Positions 50,831-63,119 are shown, counted from the first letter of the stretch. The stretch is 64,000 nt of DNA from Limanda limanda (GCF_963576545.1 NC_083649.1:11047646-11111645); one strand, 5' to 3'. Numbers and translations are program-made. The notes: a model not told the origin generated them from the letters alone.

Positions 50831-51321
50831 CGCAATAAACCATAGGGGGTCGTCCGGGCAACGCACCAGCTCACCGATGAAGACTTCCTCCTTGCATGAG
50901 CTGGATTCATAACTTTTGTCCGGCAGCGTTGGTCTGATGTAATATTCCCCTGTTCTCACGCTGAGCATAAGAACAAAATAGAATTAAATTAAATATAAAA
51001 ACCTTTCCGGTCAACACTCGACTCCGATACCTCCCAACATGGCATCTTCCCCCGCCACACATGCGGATGTTGTGTCATCACTGCACCAGTACTTGCCATC
51101 CTACACCACTATCACCACCAGCACAACCATCGTCCTGTGTGCTGTGCGACACAGATAACACACAGGCGCTTGTTTCCCTTGGATGTAGGTAGACGCACAG
51201 CATGAGGCTGAAATTTGGACCAAGAACAATGTGTCCTGAGTCAGAATTGGCTGCATCAGTAAAGAAGATTGGATTGACTCTGTGGCAGGTGTTTGTGCCC
51301 ACTGGGTTTTAATCGTCGTGT

Positions 51322-51354
51322 CCCCCCCCCCCCCTCCCCCTCCCCCCCCCCCCC
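51322..51354. repeat. Poly(C)/poly(G) tract
   Basis: Thirty-three bases of C broken only by two Ts (14, 5 and 12 Cs or so). The minus strand is therefore G-tract rich and able to form a G-quadruplex; the plus strand can form an i-motif. Run lengths near homopolymers may be assembly-sensitive. Confidence 0.9.
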
Positions 51355-51359
51355 AGAGC

Positions 51360-52600
51360 CACTCAGGGCTGATTGAACCATTTTTGTAAATAAGAAACAC
51401 TGTGATCGTATTTAAGGCTTTTTTTGCAATAATGGATTTTGACAGCATGCTGTTCCATTTGTTTCACCAGATGAAACTGCAATTGACAAAACCAGCTTTT
51501 AATACAGATATGTAAACATTTAAAAGTATACTTCATTAAATATTATCATGTGAAACCTCAGAGGTTCAACTTTTATTTATCATCAATGTCATTGATTTCG
51601 AATCTTATTTCCTGTGATACATACAATACTATGAAACATAATAAAAGAAGTCATAAAAGAAATTGCTATAATGAAACAATATGTAGAAAATACATATAGA
51701 TCACATCCGATACCCAACTAACTTTATATAAGACTTTAGCCTATATACTCATTCTATATTAGGCTGTGAAACTAAAATTAAATTATGCGACGGTTTAACT
51801 TTTATTTAACATTGAGAATCTAATCTCCCAGGATAAATACTGTAATTGGATGAAAATGATTGTAAAACTTGACATTTTGGGAAGTAACTCTGGACAAATT
51901 GATTGAATGATATCAGCGCCTAGTTGATTTATGTTATTTAAAATGTAAAATGTATAGTTCTAGTTAAGTTGAAGTCATGTGGTCATTAAACCCTTTAAAA
52001 TCGTGAATTGACATTTGTACACTTTGCATAAACAAAGCTTTAACAGTACTGGTAGTTGGATTTTGTCAACTTGTACAAACCCATACAGCTGCTTATCTGT
52101 TTCCAGTCTTTATGCTGAACTAACTTCTCATATTTAGTGTAAAGAGACATGAGCTTCTCATCTATCCCTGCAAGACAGTAAACAACTATATTTCCCAAAA
52201 TGTCCCTTTGACATTACTTTAAAAACAATGAATACAATAAAATAACTATACACCGAATACAATCTATCCACCACAACATTTGAATGAAAATTACATTTTC
52301 TGAACGCCCACTTTCATCAAACATTTCAAATCTTAAATTTACTTTAAAATACTCCAGCGCTCCCAAACTGAACTATGGATGACTTGTCCCGTTTGTGTTG
52401 TTGTTGCCTCACAGAGCGGTGTCCCTGAAACAACAGGCAGCTGCAGCTGGAGACAGTTGTGTATTATGGACAAAGACAAACAATCAAAGCAGATTACAGA
52501 AGATCCAGGAGGATTGTTCTCTGTTCCCCGGCTTTCTCATCTCCCACCGCAGATTAAGTATCTACACTTTGCTTATTGTTGATGTTGATGTTTACACAAA
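51360..52600. other. Very AT-rich intron segment, no exon seen
   Basis: No recognisable exon or repeat, no simple repeat longer than a few units. Confidence 0.45.
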
Positions 52601-52627
52601 GGCACACACACACACACACACACACAA
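52601..52627. repeat. CA microsatellite
   Basis: About 12 CA units. Confidence 0.9.
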
Positions 52628-52951
52628 CACCTGCTATAACACTGACTGTCTCTGAATCTGAGAAGAAAAGACGTCTCTCATGATTTCCACAAAACACATT
52701 TGCCCTCAATTATTTATCGTTGCTCGGTGCATGAGGAGGTCAAAGACAGTCTCCTCAATGGACCTGCTTTTTCACGGCCTATTTAACCACCGTTGTACAT
52801 ATGATTTCTCTCTTCATTCTTTTTGGGGGGGGATGGGGGGTTAACGCCAAGCTTGCAACACACCACCCACACTCTCACTGCTGGAACTTGACAGGCCATA
52901 TGGGGAGGCAGACACCTCCTCACATTCACCAGAGGAAAAGAGGAGAACATG

Positions 52952-52980
52952 TAGAGAGAGAGAGAGAGAGAGAGAGAGTG
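52952..52980. repeat. GA microsatellite in a purine-rich segment
   Basis: GA units between a polypurine stretch of about 170 bp that continues to 53160 (AGGGGAGGGGGAGG and similar). Confidence 0.9.
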
Positions 52981-53459
52981 AGGGGAGGGGGAGGTGTGAC
53001 AGGAGAGGGACGCGGGAGAGAAATGACGCTAATAAAAGTGGATAACAGAATGACGGAGAGGGAGCAAAGTGAGAAATAAAGGAGGAGATGACAAGAGACA
53101 ATAAAGCTGCGAGCGAGGGGGCAGACAGAGAGCAACGATCAACGAGCGGGCGAGCGAGATCCAGGGGCAGATGGAGGATGTCCCTCCCTCTCTTGGAGGC
53201 AGGTGGCACAGACAGACAGGCGAGTGGGCAGCAGACGCAGTGGGATATCAGTTGAAGCATAAACAACTATTTTTCATTTATCCTCCATATTACTTCTCTG
53301 ACAGCTTCTCAACAGCAGCATAAAGGGAGCTCGGTGGACCCGCATTTCCCCGGATTATTTTCCCGGCTCTTTTGTGACCGAAGCCTGGTGCTGCACAGGG
53401 AGGATGTGAGCCGAGCCGCACGCCAGCATACAAAAAGGAGCTATTAATATCAAATGTGA

Positions 53460-53600
53460 AAAAGTTCTTACATTAAATGCATTTGATCTCGGCTGTAATA
53501 ACGTTGAATGCCTGCAGGGAAGTTGGTTGATTAATGAAATTAATGAGCATAACGGGTTGAGCTTGCACGGAGAGAAAGAGTCCCTAACAAAACATAATTA
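53460..53600. promoter_or_regulatory. Candidate conserved non-coding element in the nsg2 intron
   Basis: Contains CTGTAATAACG, TTGATTAATGAAATTAATGAG and GATCTCGGC; a unique block flanked by the GC-richer 53300-53430. Motif-level inference. Confidence 0.3.
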
Positions 53601-54419
53601 TAACCCTTTAAAGGTCAGATCGCAGTGAAAGCCAGTTCATGTATATTTAACATCTAACATGTAAGGACAATAAGTCCAGAATTGGCCCTTAAAAGAGATT
53701 TGTTGGAAATTCTTTTGCCAACAATTTGTCCATCAGTTCAATCATAGTTAAAAAATTATAAGAGACATTAAGAGAGAGAGAAACTGTCATGATTTCAATT
53801 TGACTTTTTTCCTGTTTTTACTTGTGTGCACAGTTTTTTGGTTAAGCGCTGTATGTTTCATAAATATTACAAGTGAACTTACTCTTTAATAACCTGAGTG
53901 GGGGGGGGCAGTGGACCTCAAGCTGTATTGATTGATTGACGTGAGCTCAGTCCTCGAACTTAGGCCTTCTGCGATTAACTAGAAGGTCGAGGATTGATTA
54001 AAAGCTTTTGATAGCATCGCTACACATTAAGATATGTTGTGGATTATAATAATTGTAAAATAAATATTAGTTACTGTAACTGTATCATAAATTACATCAA
54101 AAGGTGAACAGCTCAGCTCAGGGTATTTAAATATTTAAATGCACAGCTAGATTAAAACCCTCTTGTCTCATCCCCTCTGGAAACCAACCAGCCGGTGGGT
54201 CTGTAGCCTGGAGGTTCAGATGGAAACGTGTCCTGCTGAAGTGTCCAATCAGTAAGACACTAAGCCCCTCCCACTCGTCACAAGTATGAGCGCCTAAGTC
54301 AGGGATCAGATCGCTACATAAAAATGTAAATGAAATATTCTCCTATCCTCTTAAGGCAAGTTTTTGCAGTGATGAAATAAATGAGGTGGGTCACATTGTA
54401 TACCTGTCGGGAGGCATGT

Positions 54420-54510
54420 GGGTGGAAACTGGCAGTGATAACTGAAAGGTCACAGGTTTGATCCCTTTGTGTCCTTGAGCAAAACACTCAGAGCCCCTAT
54501 CTACCCTGTC
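54420..54510 (+). mobile_element. Possible tRNA-derived SINE fragment
   Basis: CACAGGTTTGATCCC (54451-54465) resembles a polymerase III B box (GGTTCGANTCC), followed by 'tgtccttgagcaaaacactcagagcccc', which I recall from teleost tRNA-SINEs. No A box verified. Confidence 0.4.
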
Positions 54511-55289
54511 TCTGTACATGGAATATACATGTGCAGGATTATTATTTGAAGTTATATGATGACAATACATCGACTTCTGTAATTACCAATTATTTTAAAA
54601 ATCTAATATTAAAGTAGTTTAGCAAAAAACAAAAAAGAACAGCAGCAGCCATTTTGGCTCCAAAACCACATTTTATTTCATCTTGTGGTTTTTCAGAGGC
54701 AGATGAAGATTTTTTTTCCATTTAAATAAAGAAGTCCTGAAAGCTAAAAGTACTTAAAATATTAAAGTGAAAGTACTCTCTTTGTACATTATTAATACTG
54801 ATGATTTAATGCATAATCAGCATTTTCCCATTGAGTTGGAGTTAAATTAAACTTCTTAACATAATGGTCACTTCCCCCCATAACACACAGACACACACTC
54901 ACACACAGACAGACACACACACAGACAGATAATGAAAGGGCTTTTAATCAATATCTCTGCCAAGTAGATTTTCAGCAGCATTGGTTTGTTTGTTTGTGGA
55001 TTAAACGAAAACAACAGAGATATGTGATCTCCCAGTCTTTAGGCTGTGCACAGTTATTTTAACGAAAACATCCGAGCAGAGTAAAGGTAAAATGTTTCTT
55101 TAGTGAACCATAACCAGTAGCGGGAGCAGTAACATAAATGTATGAAGTACATGGTTAAAGTAAAGTAGATCTGCAAAGGGATATAAAAGCCTGAAAATAA
55201 TACTTTACTTATTTAGACATTTCTACCCAACAGAACTGTTTTTGTCAGTTTTTGAGAAAAGCTTTTCTCTTTTACATTGTCCTTCCTCC

Positions 55290-55505
55290 CAAAGTCAAAC
55301 TCTCCGAGCTCCGATCGCTCGGGGAGCCGGCCAGCTCAGAGCGGAGGATCTGAGACGGGGGGGCGGAGTGATGTCAAGGAGACCGTGTCGGGGGATTTGG
55401 GCTCTGGGGGACTGGCCATCCGGTTGAGACGAGCGCGGCTGCAGTGCTGTGCCAACAAGGTGCAAACACTCCACTGAGGAGATGCTGCATCGCGTCTCTG
55501 ATCGG
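55290..55505. promoter_or_regulatory. CpG-rich cluster (CpG island-like) in the nsg2 intron
   Basis: About 15 CpGs in about 200 bp (TCGCTCGGGG, GGGGGGGCGG, GACGAGCGCGG), against a CpG-poor surround. It could be an internal or alternative promoter, an enhancer, or an exon of an unrelated transcript. The overlapping short frames on both strands have no domain. Confidence 0.4.
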
Positions 55506-56579
55506 AAAAATGTGTTAAAATGTTAACCCGACAAAACACAAGCCGCAAAAACATCCATTGTGTTATTGCTTGCCGAAAGAAAAAAAAACAACGAATAGAG
55601 AGTGGAACCTTGTGGAGCTTTAATCTGTACCCTTGTTGTTTTTTCTGTGCCTGTGAGGTGATTTTATTACAGAGCCACAACCTATAATAAAGGTCACTCA
55701 GATGCAATAAAGAAAGCGCTGTCCTCAGTAAAGCTGCATATGTTGATGACTGCAGGTTTGATCCCTGAATACGAGGATTGAGACCGATTTAAAGCTTCTT
55801 TGTCACATACAGAGAAAATAATGCACAGGATAAAATAAAAAGAAGCTTTTCCTGCGCAAATCTCGAGGTGAATTACTAACAAAACACTTTGTACTTGAAC
55901 GTCCTCTGCAGCCTCCTCCGTAAAGCACAGTGGCTGTTGTTGTGTTTCCTTTTTAGGCGAACAAAACTGGAAAGCTGGAAACAAAGCGAGGGCTCTGCTT
56001 CTTACAGATTTATGTGTTCAACCTAAATGGGACAAATTCCTGCCAGAAACAAACCGGAGGACATTAAGAATCCTCACACGCACATGAAAAGTACACGTGT
56101 AACAACTTATTTATGCAGATTAGAGTCGTCTTAGTTCAAATACTTTTGGATTTATTGTCTTAAACCACAGGATCACAGCAATTTTAGGCTATTTATATTG
56201 TAATAATCAATCTATTCTGATTTTATCTTGAAGCATCCGCCCGCTCTGCTGCTTCTGTGGGCAAAGGGAGATTTTAAATTGTGAGATAACTCGCTGACTG
56301 TCCGTTGTGACTTGGCCTATTTTCCAGGAGACGAGTGCAAGACTCTCTCAAAAGCCGTTTTCATGAGAAAGTTTGGATTAAAATCAGTCCTTATATCACA
56401 TATTGTGTTTAGTGAAGGAATTATCTTGTCTGACTGGGATAATACAGGTATTTTTTGAGCATGTGTGTTTCTAAATAAATCATAGCATGCATCATTGTGA
56501 ATTTCCACTTCCTGTTCTTGTCATTAAAGAACATCAAAAGTCTTTCCCTCACATGTGCACAGAATCCACAGGCTCACGA

Positions 56580-56680
56580 CGGGTAAGACAGCGCATGTTC
56601 TGCCGGAGATATAGACGCTAATTATGCTAATGTTTCCCAATTAAGCCAGGTCTCTATGGAGACACAACTTCAAAGGTTTC
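56580..56680. promoter_or_regulatory. Candidate regulatory block with octamer-like site
   Basis: GCTAATTATGCTAATGTTTC includes TAATTA and the POU-type ATGCTAAT (56624-56631) overlapping, then CCAATTAAGCC. POU sites are common in neuronal genes, consistent with nsg2 expression. Inference. Confidence 0.35.
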
Positions 56681-57059
56681 CCGAGCACACTGTCATATTG
56701 GTTGGAGACTGCGCTCGGAGGAGAATGTGCTCTGGGGGAAGAGACTCCAAATCAAATAGCAGGTGGGCTCATATTGCCAGAAATGAGAAACGCAAAGTGA
56801 CAGAAAGGGTAAAAGAGACAAAGACACACATGAGTTAACAAGGCCACGATGAATAAACATCATCGTGTGCTGCAACTCCGCAAAACCCCCGAAATCCAAA
56901 GACGAATAATACTTCCTCCTAAATTAGGATCTGCACCGAGAAAATAAACAACGCAAATCGGTAACAACGAACCAATTCAAATAACGAAGAACAATTCTTC
57001 CTCCATAACGTGAACACACGAGCATCCAGGCACAAGTAGATTCTAATTGTGAATCAGTA

Positions 57060-57150
57060 ATGGCTCTCTGAGGAGACACTAAACATCTGGATTAGATTTA
57101 CTAATCAGCTTCTACTCTGCTGGCTGAAGATGTTGCAAAAGAGGGATATT
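57060..57150. promoter_or_regulatory. Candidate conserved non-coding element
   Basis: CTAATTGTGAATCAGTAATGG, GGATTAGATTTACTAATCAG between ordinary sequence and CA repeats. Short; weak. Confidence 0.25.
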
Positions 57151-57170
57151 ATTAATGATGGGATCCGCCT

Positions 57171-57209
57171 TACACACACACACACACACACAAGCACACA
57201 CACACACTC
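57171..57209. repeat. CA microsatellite, interrupted
   Basis: CA runs either side of an AAGC interruption. Confidence 0.9.
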
Positions 57210-57337
57210 TGACTCACTCAGAGCACACCTCTAAAGACTTGTTTACATCACCAGACAAGGTTGATTACTCTAATGTCTACCCAGCTCAGTCTCATGGGTG
57301 ATTTTTATGTTCCTGCATATGTTCACCATGTAGGCAG

Positions 57338-57338
<1 letters not shown>

Positions 57339-57412
<74 letters not shown>
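57339..57412. repeat. Long perfect TG microsatellite
   Basis: About 36 uninterrupted TG units. Source of the Cys/Val pseudo-protein on the plus strand. Likely highly polymorphic. Confidence 0.97.
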
Positions 57413-57415
<3 letters not shown>

Positions 57416-57604
57416 AATGCTAAGTGTTGTATACAAAACAAATTGACATCTTAATTTCGGTTAGTCCTTTGGTATTTGTGTCATGGGCGGGGCTTACTTC
57501 TACTGGCCTTCTAATTATGTCAGCTTGTTATTATCATATCAAATCAAGTGTCTCCCCCACTGATGGAAACATGTTACTTTTAATAATATGTGTAATAGAC
57601 TTTG

Positions 57605-57623
57605 ATATATATATATATATATT
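57605..57623. repeat. TA repeat
   Basis: Nine or so TA units. Confidence 0.85.
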
Positions 57624-57879
57624 CCCTTTCTTGGTTTGACACATTTGATTTAGATTCAACTTTTGGAGGATCTTTAGAAACCCCCAGATTTAATAAATCA
57701 CAAAAGAAGTTATTCTTGTCTCATATTTATTTGATTTATCTGATCTTAATTTTCATCTTTGAATTATTGGACTTTTATACTAATATTCATATGAACATGC
57801 CCGGTTATCATTATCATCAATATCATTAACCCTTAAAACACTTGTTGTCCATGTACAGTAGTGTTATCTTGCTACTCCT

Positions 57880-57975
57880 CTCTCTAGGGCTGTAAACTAA
57901 CCACTGTATCAGCACCGACAGTCCAGACAGGATCATCCACTAGCCAGAAGGTGGTTGGTTTGATGCCCAACCATA
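57880..57975 (+). mobile_element. Possible tRNA-derived SINE fragment
   Basis: GGTGGTTGGTTTGATGCCCAACC has a B-box-like core (GGTTTGATGCC) in the context 'ccagacaggatcatccactagccagaa' seen in teleost tRNA-SINEs. Only the internal portion can be recognised, and it is diverged. Confidence 0.35.
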
Positions 57976-58199
57976 TTTCTAAAGCTCAATATAAACACAG
58001 TCCTTTTACTATTCACCTTTGAAATATAAGAAATATCTTTACCATCAACCAATCAACCAATTTAAACCTAAAGAAATCTGGACTCCAATAATATCCCAAA
58101 CACGAGTGAAGTCGACAATGACATAAAGAAAAATACAGGTATTTGTAAAACATAGAAATGATTCGTGCCCTCAGCTGCAGAGGATTTAAAACTATCTGA

Positions 58200-59100
58200 T
58201 GTATTTTCACTTAAGTCCGGCTGCGTATGAAAATGTGAGCTTAGAGATTTAAAGCTGTCAGGTCACACGGACGTCTGGGCCATCGATCAGGCTCCGAAAT
58301 CCTTTTCCGTCTTGGCAACCTCTCGGCTGGCAACTTAATTACGAAGTCCAAACAAAAGAGTTTGGATGCACCCCCGCCTCGGCGTCCTCGTCTTAAAACT
58401 AGACACAGATCTCAGACAGATTCCACGTCCTCTTTCAGTGATTGCATATTGGATTTTCTCCGCGCTTTGACCTTTGAGATAAAATAGGACACGCAGGGAG
58501 AATTTGAACTTTTCCTCGTGTCGCGACATGATTTATGTCCGTGTATTCACATCTGCTGATGATGATAGGCAGGCAGTGAGTGAAGCCTGCCGTCCTTTGA
58601 GGTGCTGTTTGAAACGGGATCTGAGGCAAGAAGTAGAGCAGAACAGAAGCCATCTGGACGTGTAAATCATCCCAGAGATCCCTCACACAGCGGCGGCGTC
58701 TGTTGTCCGTCCCTGTGGTTGTCAGGCTGTCTGAGCGTCTGTCAGTGGGTCTCACATGGCGGCTGACACCAGGGACCTCTTTGCACTGACAAATGACTCA
58801 AACTTGAGTCAGCTTCCATGCTGTGGGGACGGCGTTCTGACCCCACCGGGATGGTGTTTGTGCTTCAGCGGAGCGTGAAGAAACTCGTGTGGAACCATCC
58901 AGTCGTGCGCTGGTTCTGATTTTACACCGTTCGATTTCTCCGCCTGTTAACAGCCCCCACTTCCTGCCTGTTGTGCACTGATAACTGGTGTTGTTGCTCC
59001 TGCTCGGCCAACACAAGCAACATATCCAGCTGAGATCTGAACGCAGCTCTTCAGCCGGAGCCAATTCATAATTCAACAAAGAATCAGCTATTCAACGTGC
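58200..59100. other. CpG-richer intron segment, no exon seen
   Basis: Includes CpG clusters such as GCGGCGGCGTCTG near 58690. The frames at 58335-59079 on the minus strand carry no domain known to me. Confidence 0.4.
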
Positions 59101-59112
59101 GTGGACTTCAAG

Positions 59113-59116
59113 TGTG

Positions 59117-59151
<35 letters not shown>

Positions 59152-59154
59152 GTG
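59113..59154. repeat. TG microsatellite
   Basis: TG runs with a TTTG interruption. Confidence 0.9.
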
Positions 59155-59344
59155 CACAAGCCAAGGCTGTGAGATTCAGGTATCACATCTGGCTGGTTCA
59201 TTTTATAAGAAGCCAATTTGGAACAATGTCTTTGACAATCAGCCAACGGAGGCTGGCACAGCTATAACAGGAGCTGTGAGGGTGTCAGTGTTGAAAGTGT
59301 AAAATACAGCGAGGAGTTTGAGGGTGAAAGAGAGAAGGTGAAGG

Positions 59345-59363
59345 AGAGAGAGAGAGAGAGAGG
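59345..59363. repeat. GA microsatellite, short
   Basis: GA units at the beginning of a purine-rich stretch. Confidence 0.85.
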
Positions 59364-59927
59364 GATGGATGTGAGGAAAAAGGAAGAGAGGCTTAACGCT
59401 TTTCACTGTTGGTTATTGAGCCATGTTCCGAATCGTCTTTTTCACAGAGTAAACTGTGGGCATCAGTTTTTCTTGCAGCAGAAAACAACAATCATCGACA
59501 TGATATACATTCAGTGGTGCTTAAAAATCTTTCTGCTAAATAATTCTGGGAAAGCCTGTACACACTAAAAACAATTGGTATTTTTGTCGTAATTTAAAAA
59601 TGTATAGATGTAAATGGATGATGGCTTTGGAGCTCTAAATCACTCGTAAGCGAAAAAAATTAAATAGAACTTTCTAGTGCACGTCTGAAAGTTTTGTTTG
59701 TGTATCAGAAAGTAACTTTCAAATTCGCACGAGTTCAGGAGGATTTCTGGCACACACTGGAGGACACACTGTCACCTAATGCCTCTTGGCTTATTATGTT
59801 TCCATTTGGAAATTAGCTGTGTCATATTTCAACCTCGGACTTCCTCATGAAACTGTCTCTGCTCGCATGTCGTCACTGTTACGTTGTCTCCGAACGTCTT
59901 TGCTCAACAGATACACCAGATACACGT

Positions 59928-59995
59928 GAAACTTTCTGGCCCACACCAGAAAGTTTCTGTGGGCTGTAGTCAACCAAAGAAAATCTTGGTTGACT
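59928..59995. other. Two adjacent hairpins
   Basis: First hairpin: GAAACTTTCTGG (59928-59939), six-base loop, its perfect reverse complement at 59946-59957. Second: AGTCAACCAA (59968-59977), eight-base loop, perfect reverse complement at 59986-59995. The two are separated by ten bases. No known RNA family is recognised. Confidence 0.65.
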
Positions 59996-60719
59996 GAAAC
60001 TGCCTCTTTATTCATCCAAGCCACTTGTCACAGGAAAAAAGATTTCAGGTTCTTTACTGCATCTACATATATCCTCTCTTTTTAGTAACCTACCTCTAAA
60101 TTTATGTAAAAGGAGAAAAAAGAAAAACCAATCAAAATGAGGCCACAAAATAAATTGAATATTAAATTGAATATGAAAACATTTGAACCTAAACATTAGA
60201 CCAAACATATTCGTATAAGTGCATACTCAGATTCAGACACAACATCCCAAAACAGACACTTTAACCTCTCATTACTAGATTATGTGTCATGTTGGTTGTT
60301 GAGCTGTTTATTAAGTTTGTACACAACTTTTTGGTTCAAACAAAACTTTGTACTTTAAGTAAGTTAGACCCGGAGGCCGTCTCCATTAGGCCGGGTCGAA
60401 ACATAAAAAACCTCCTCCCTAAAGGGTATCGATGTCGGGACGTCGAGCGTTAGACTGCAGCTCCACTTCTGACTCCTCCCACTGATGTTCTCCCTCCGCT
60501 CACAGCAAACAACGCTCAGAATATTATACCAGTGCTGACGGTAAATCAATTGTGCATTTAAATGTCTGTGTTTGTGTGTGTGTGCATCAGTGTGGGTGTT
60601 TAACGGAGGGCAGACAACTGGGCTATATACTCTCCCTACAATCAGCATACCATTAGTCATCCATACAAAACAAGGAGGAACAACACGTGGAACAGTGAGG
60701 TTGTGTGAGGTTTCGAGCC

Positions 60720-60870
60720 GCAGCAGTAATTACCTCCAACCTGACAAACAGTGCAGAGCTTGTGTGGAGGCGGCCGACTGCAGCAAAGCTTTTATCTAAA
60801 GGCAAAGTGGAGGTAATAATGGGATAATTGTTGTGGACGCTGGCTGTGTCTCCCGAAGCTACCTGCACAG
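60720..60870. promoter_or_regulatory. Candidate regulatory block with mirrored TTACCTCCA sites
   Basis: AATTACCTCCAA near 60729-60740 and its inverted counterpart GTGGAGGTAATA near 60808-60819 flank GCAAAGCTTTTATC and CGGCCGAC. A TAATTG-like CCAATTATCCC on the opposite strand follows. Unique, moderately GC-rich sequence. Confidence 0.3.
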
Positions 60871-61429
60871 GCTTTGCTAACTTCAGGTTGGCAGTGGAGG
60901 CGCTGTCAGGAGGTCAGTGTGTGTGTGTGTGGGTGAGATGAGGTTTGTGTTGGCATGTGTTTGGGGGGTGTAAGGGTTCCAGCCAGGCCTGTAGGATGTG
61001 GCGTGCTCTCGTGTTCTCAGGATGGCGCGCCCAACCAGAAAGCGAGCAGGACGACATGAATTCAATCTGCCCTTCATCACACTCTACACCTGCATCTCTC
61101 TCTCAGAGCCGGCCCCTCCGAGCCACCCTAATCCTCTCCTCCAGGTTTTTCATTTTCACAGATGCTCCTCTTGGCATTTACTCTTTATTAGAAAAGTCGG
61201 CCTTTGAGTGTGATGGGGGGGGAAAAACGAACAAGAAGTAGGAGAAATCTTTTGCAGCAAAGGTCATTAGCTGAGTGTGAACTGAAACACAGCATCTCAA
61301 CACCTTTCTCCTTCCTCAGTTTCATCCTTCTCATTAGAGCCAGACCTGTATTCGTCTTTTAATCCGATCCAATACTAATACTTGAGTTTCCATGCGTTCA
61401 GTGATGGTATATTTGATGATTACATCGAC

Positions 61430-61980
61430 ATTTTTTGCAATCAATCTCATTTTATTTGTGTAGCTTACAAACCACATTTTGCTTCATAGGGTAAGTCAGG
61501 AAAAACTACCCCAAAAAACGATTAACATTACTTTTAATGAGGAAACTAATAAAACCCTTTAATCTTCATATCATGAAAACTAAATAGTTTTACATAATAT
61601 ACATATTGAATCCAACATATGTTTTAATCGCAGCCTGGATTATATTTATAGCTATTTATGATCAAGTTTTTATTTAAACTGTAAAATATCAAACCTGTTC
61701 AATCATTGCCCTTCAAATAAATCTGTATTAGTGTATCAATATATATTGATTGGGCTTGACAACAGTTAGTGTAGAAAAAATAATAACTTGTGATAATATG
61801 GTAGAAATGAAATGATGAGGTAGTGTAGTGTATTTATGCATTAACCGTTACAACCAATAAGATTAGAGACAAGTTGTACAGTTCATTTAAATAAATGTAA
61901 TTTGTCATGATGTCATCATAAAGTGCTGTTATTATCGCAATATACAAAGTAACCCTGGTCTGATTGGAGATATTTAAGCC
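61430..61980. other. AT-rich intron segment, no gene seen
   Basis: Very AT-rich, no recognisable exon, RNA gene or repeat copy. Confidence 0.4.
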
Positions 61981-62310
61981 ATGCGATGGAGGATATTGAC
62001 CTCTGGTTGCTTTTCATTTCACTTGCTCATGTATTTTATCTGCCATGTTTGCAGGATTCTGTATCACAGGAACACTTCATGGCCACGTTTGTCACTGTGG
62101 ATTAAAGCTTCAGCTAAATGCCTGAAATGTCATTTAAAAGTGATGCTGTGTTGCATTTCAGAATAAAGCAGTTTAATCAAAAAGGGGTCAAAGTGTTGCA
62201 GTAAGCAGAAACATGCGAAGAGAGGAAAGAAATCCGCAGCGGGGAAGGACAGCGGAGGAGAGGAGGATGGAGAGGAGGATGGAGAGTGGTAAGCAGGAGT
62301 AAGACAGTGA

Positions 62311-62329
62311 GGGGGGGGGGGGGGGGGGG
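62311..62329. repeat. Poly(G) tract
   Basis: Nineteen consecutive Gs after a purine-rich stretch (GGAGAGGAGGATGG units 62230-62310). G-quadruplex capable on the plus strand. Assembly length uncertain. Confidence 0.95.
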
Positions 62330-62457
62330 CAGATTAGAGAACGTTTTACACTCTGAGCTCTTCATCCATCAACACAATCTGCAAAGCTTTGAAGAGAGAA
62401 GAGATGTGCAAGCTTTTCAGCCAGAAATGTTTGCTTTGCATTGCACAGCATGCTGTA

Positions 62458-62510
<53 letters not shown>

Positions 62511-62514
62511 TGTC
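62458..62514. repeat. TG microsatellite
   Basis: About 24 TG units then TTTG. Confidence 0.95.
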
Positions 62515-63119
62515 AAACACAACAAGCGCTTCGGTCGAGAACCAAAAAAACAACTGACATCACAAAGACTGAGAGACTGAAATTAATTCCTGCCAAACAG
62601 AAGCTGATGATGTGCGACACAACAAGACTCGATTGGAATGTCTGTGGCAATCGTTTTAACAACTCTGGGAAGCAAGAACTGCTGTTTGGCAGTTTGTCGA
62701 CGCTGTGTCGTGATTTGTGTTTCCACCGCTGCAAGTGTCCCAGAGCCTCGAGTCGACAAAACACCTGTCGTACCAATAATAGCACGAAGTGAGCGTGAGA
62801 AAATGGTCGACAAAGACTAAGATGAAGCAGCTGCAGGTTGTGTTAGTGTTGAACTTGCATCACACGAAGCATTACATTGAGAGGTGTTCCTACTATTTTG
62901 TCCACCCAATTTAAATGAATGGTGATTTGCTAAAGATCAGACACACTAACTTGTTACAGTCCAAATCGACACCTTTATGACAGAGTTTCAATACAAACTG
63001 AACATTATAATGATATTTTGTTGTAGGGCTGCTGTATTAGACTGCATTAAGTGTACCTTATAAACCGCCAACTGAGTGTATATTGATATTTTGATAAGAT
63101 AAGATAGTATTCTAAATAT

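Noticed and set aside
50875..50960. Candidate minus-strand 86-nt exon with a good acceptor (TTCTTATGCTCAG) and donor (ATCG/GTGAGC), with a translation containing VRTGEYYIRP that vaguely recalls the VKTRTEY motif of NSG2.
   Set aside because: The length leaves phase 1, while the next nsg2 exon begins in phase 0. The frame that would join correctly has an immediate TGA. The match to NSG2 is only a few residues and the IAEFT end is missing.
54125..54140. 16-bp palindrome ATTTAAATATTTAAAT.
   Set aside because: Low-complexity AT sequence; expected by chance in this composition.
62286..62792. Longest plus-strand frame (168 codons).
   Set aside because: It passes through the poly(G) tract and a TG microsatellite, which inflates its length. 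No domain.
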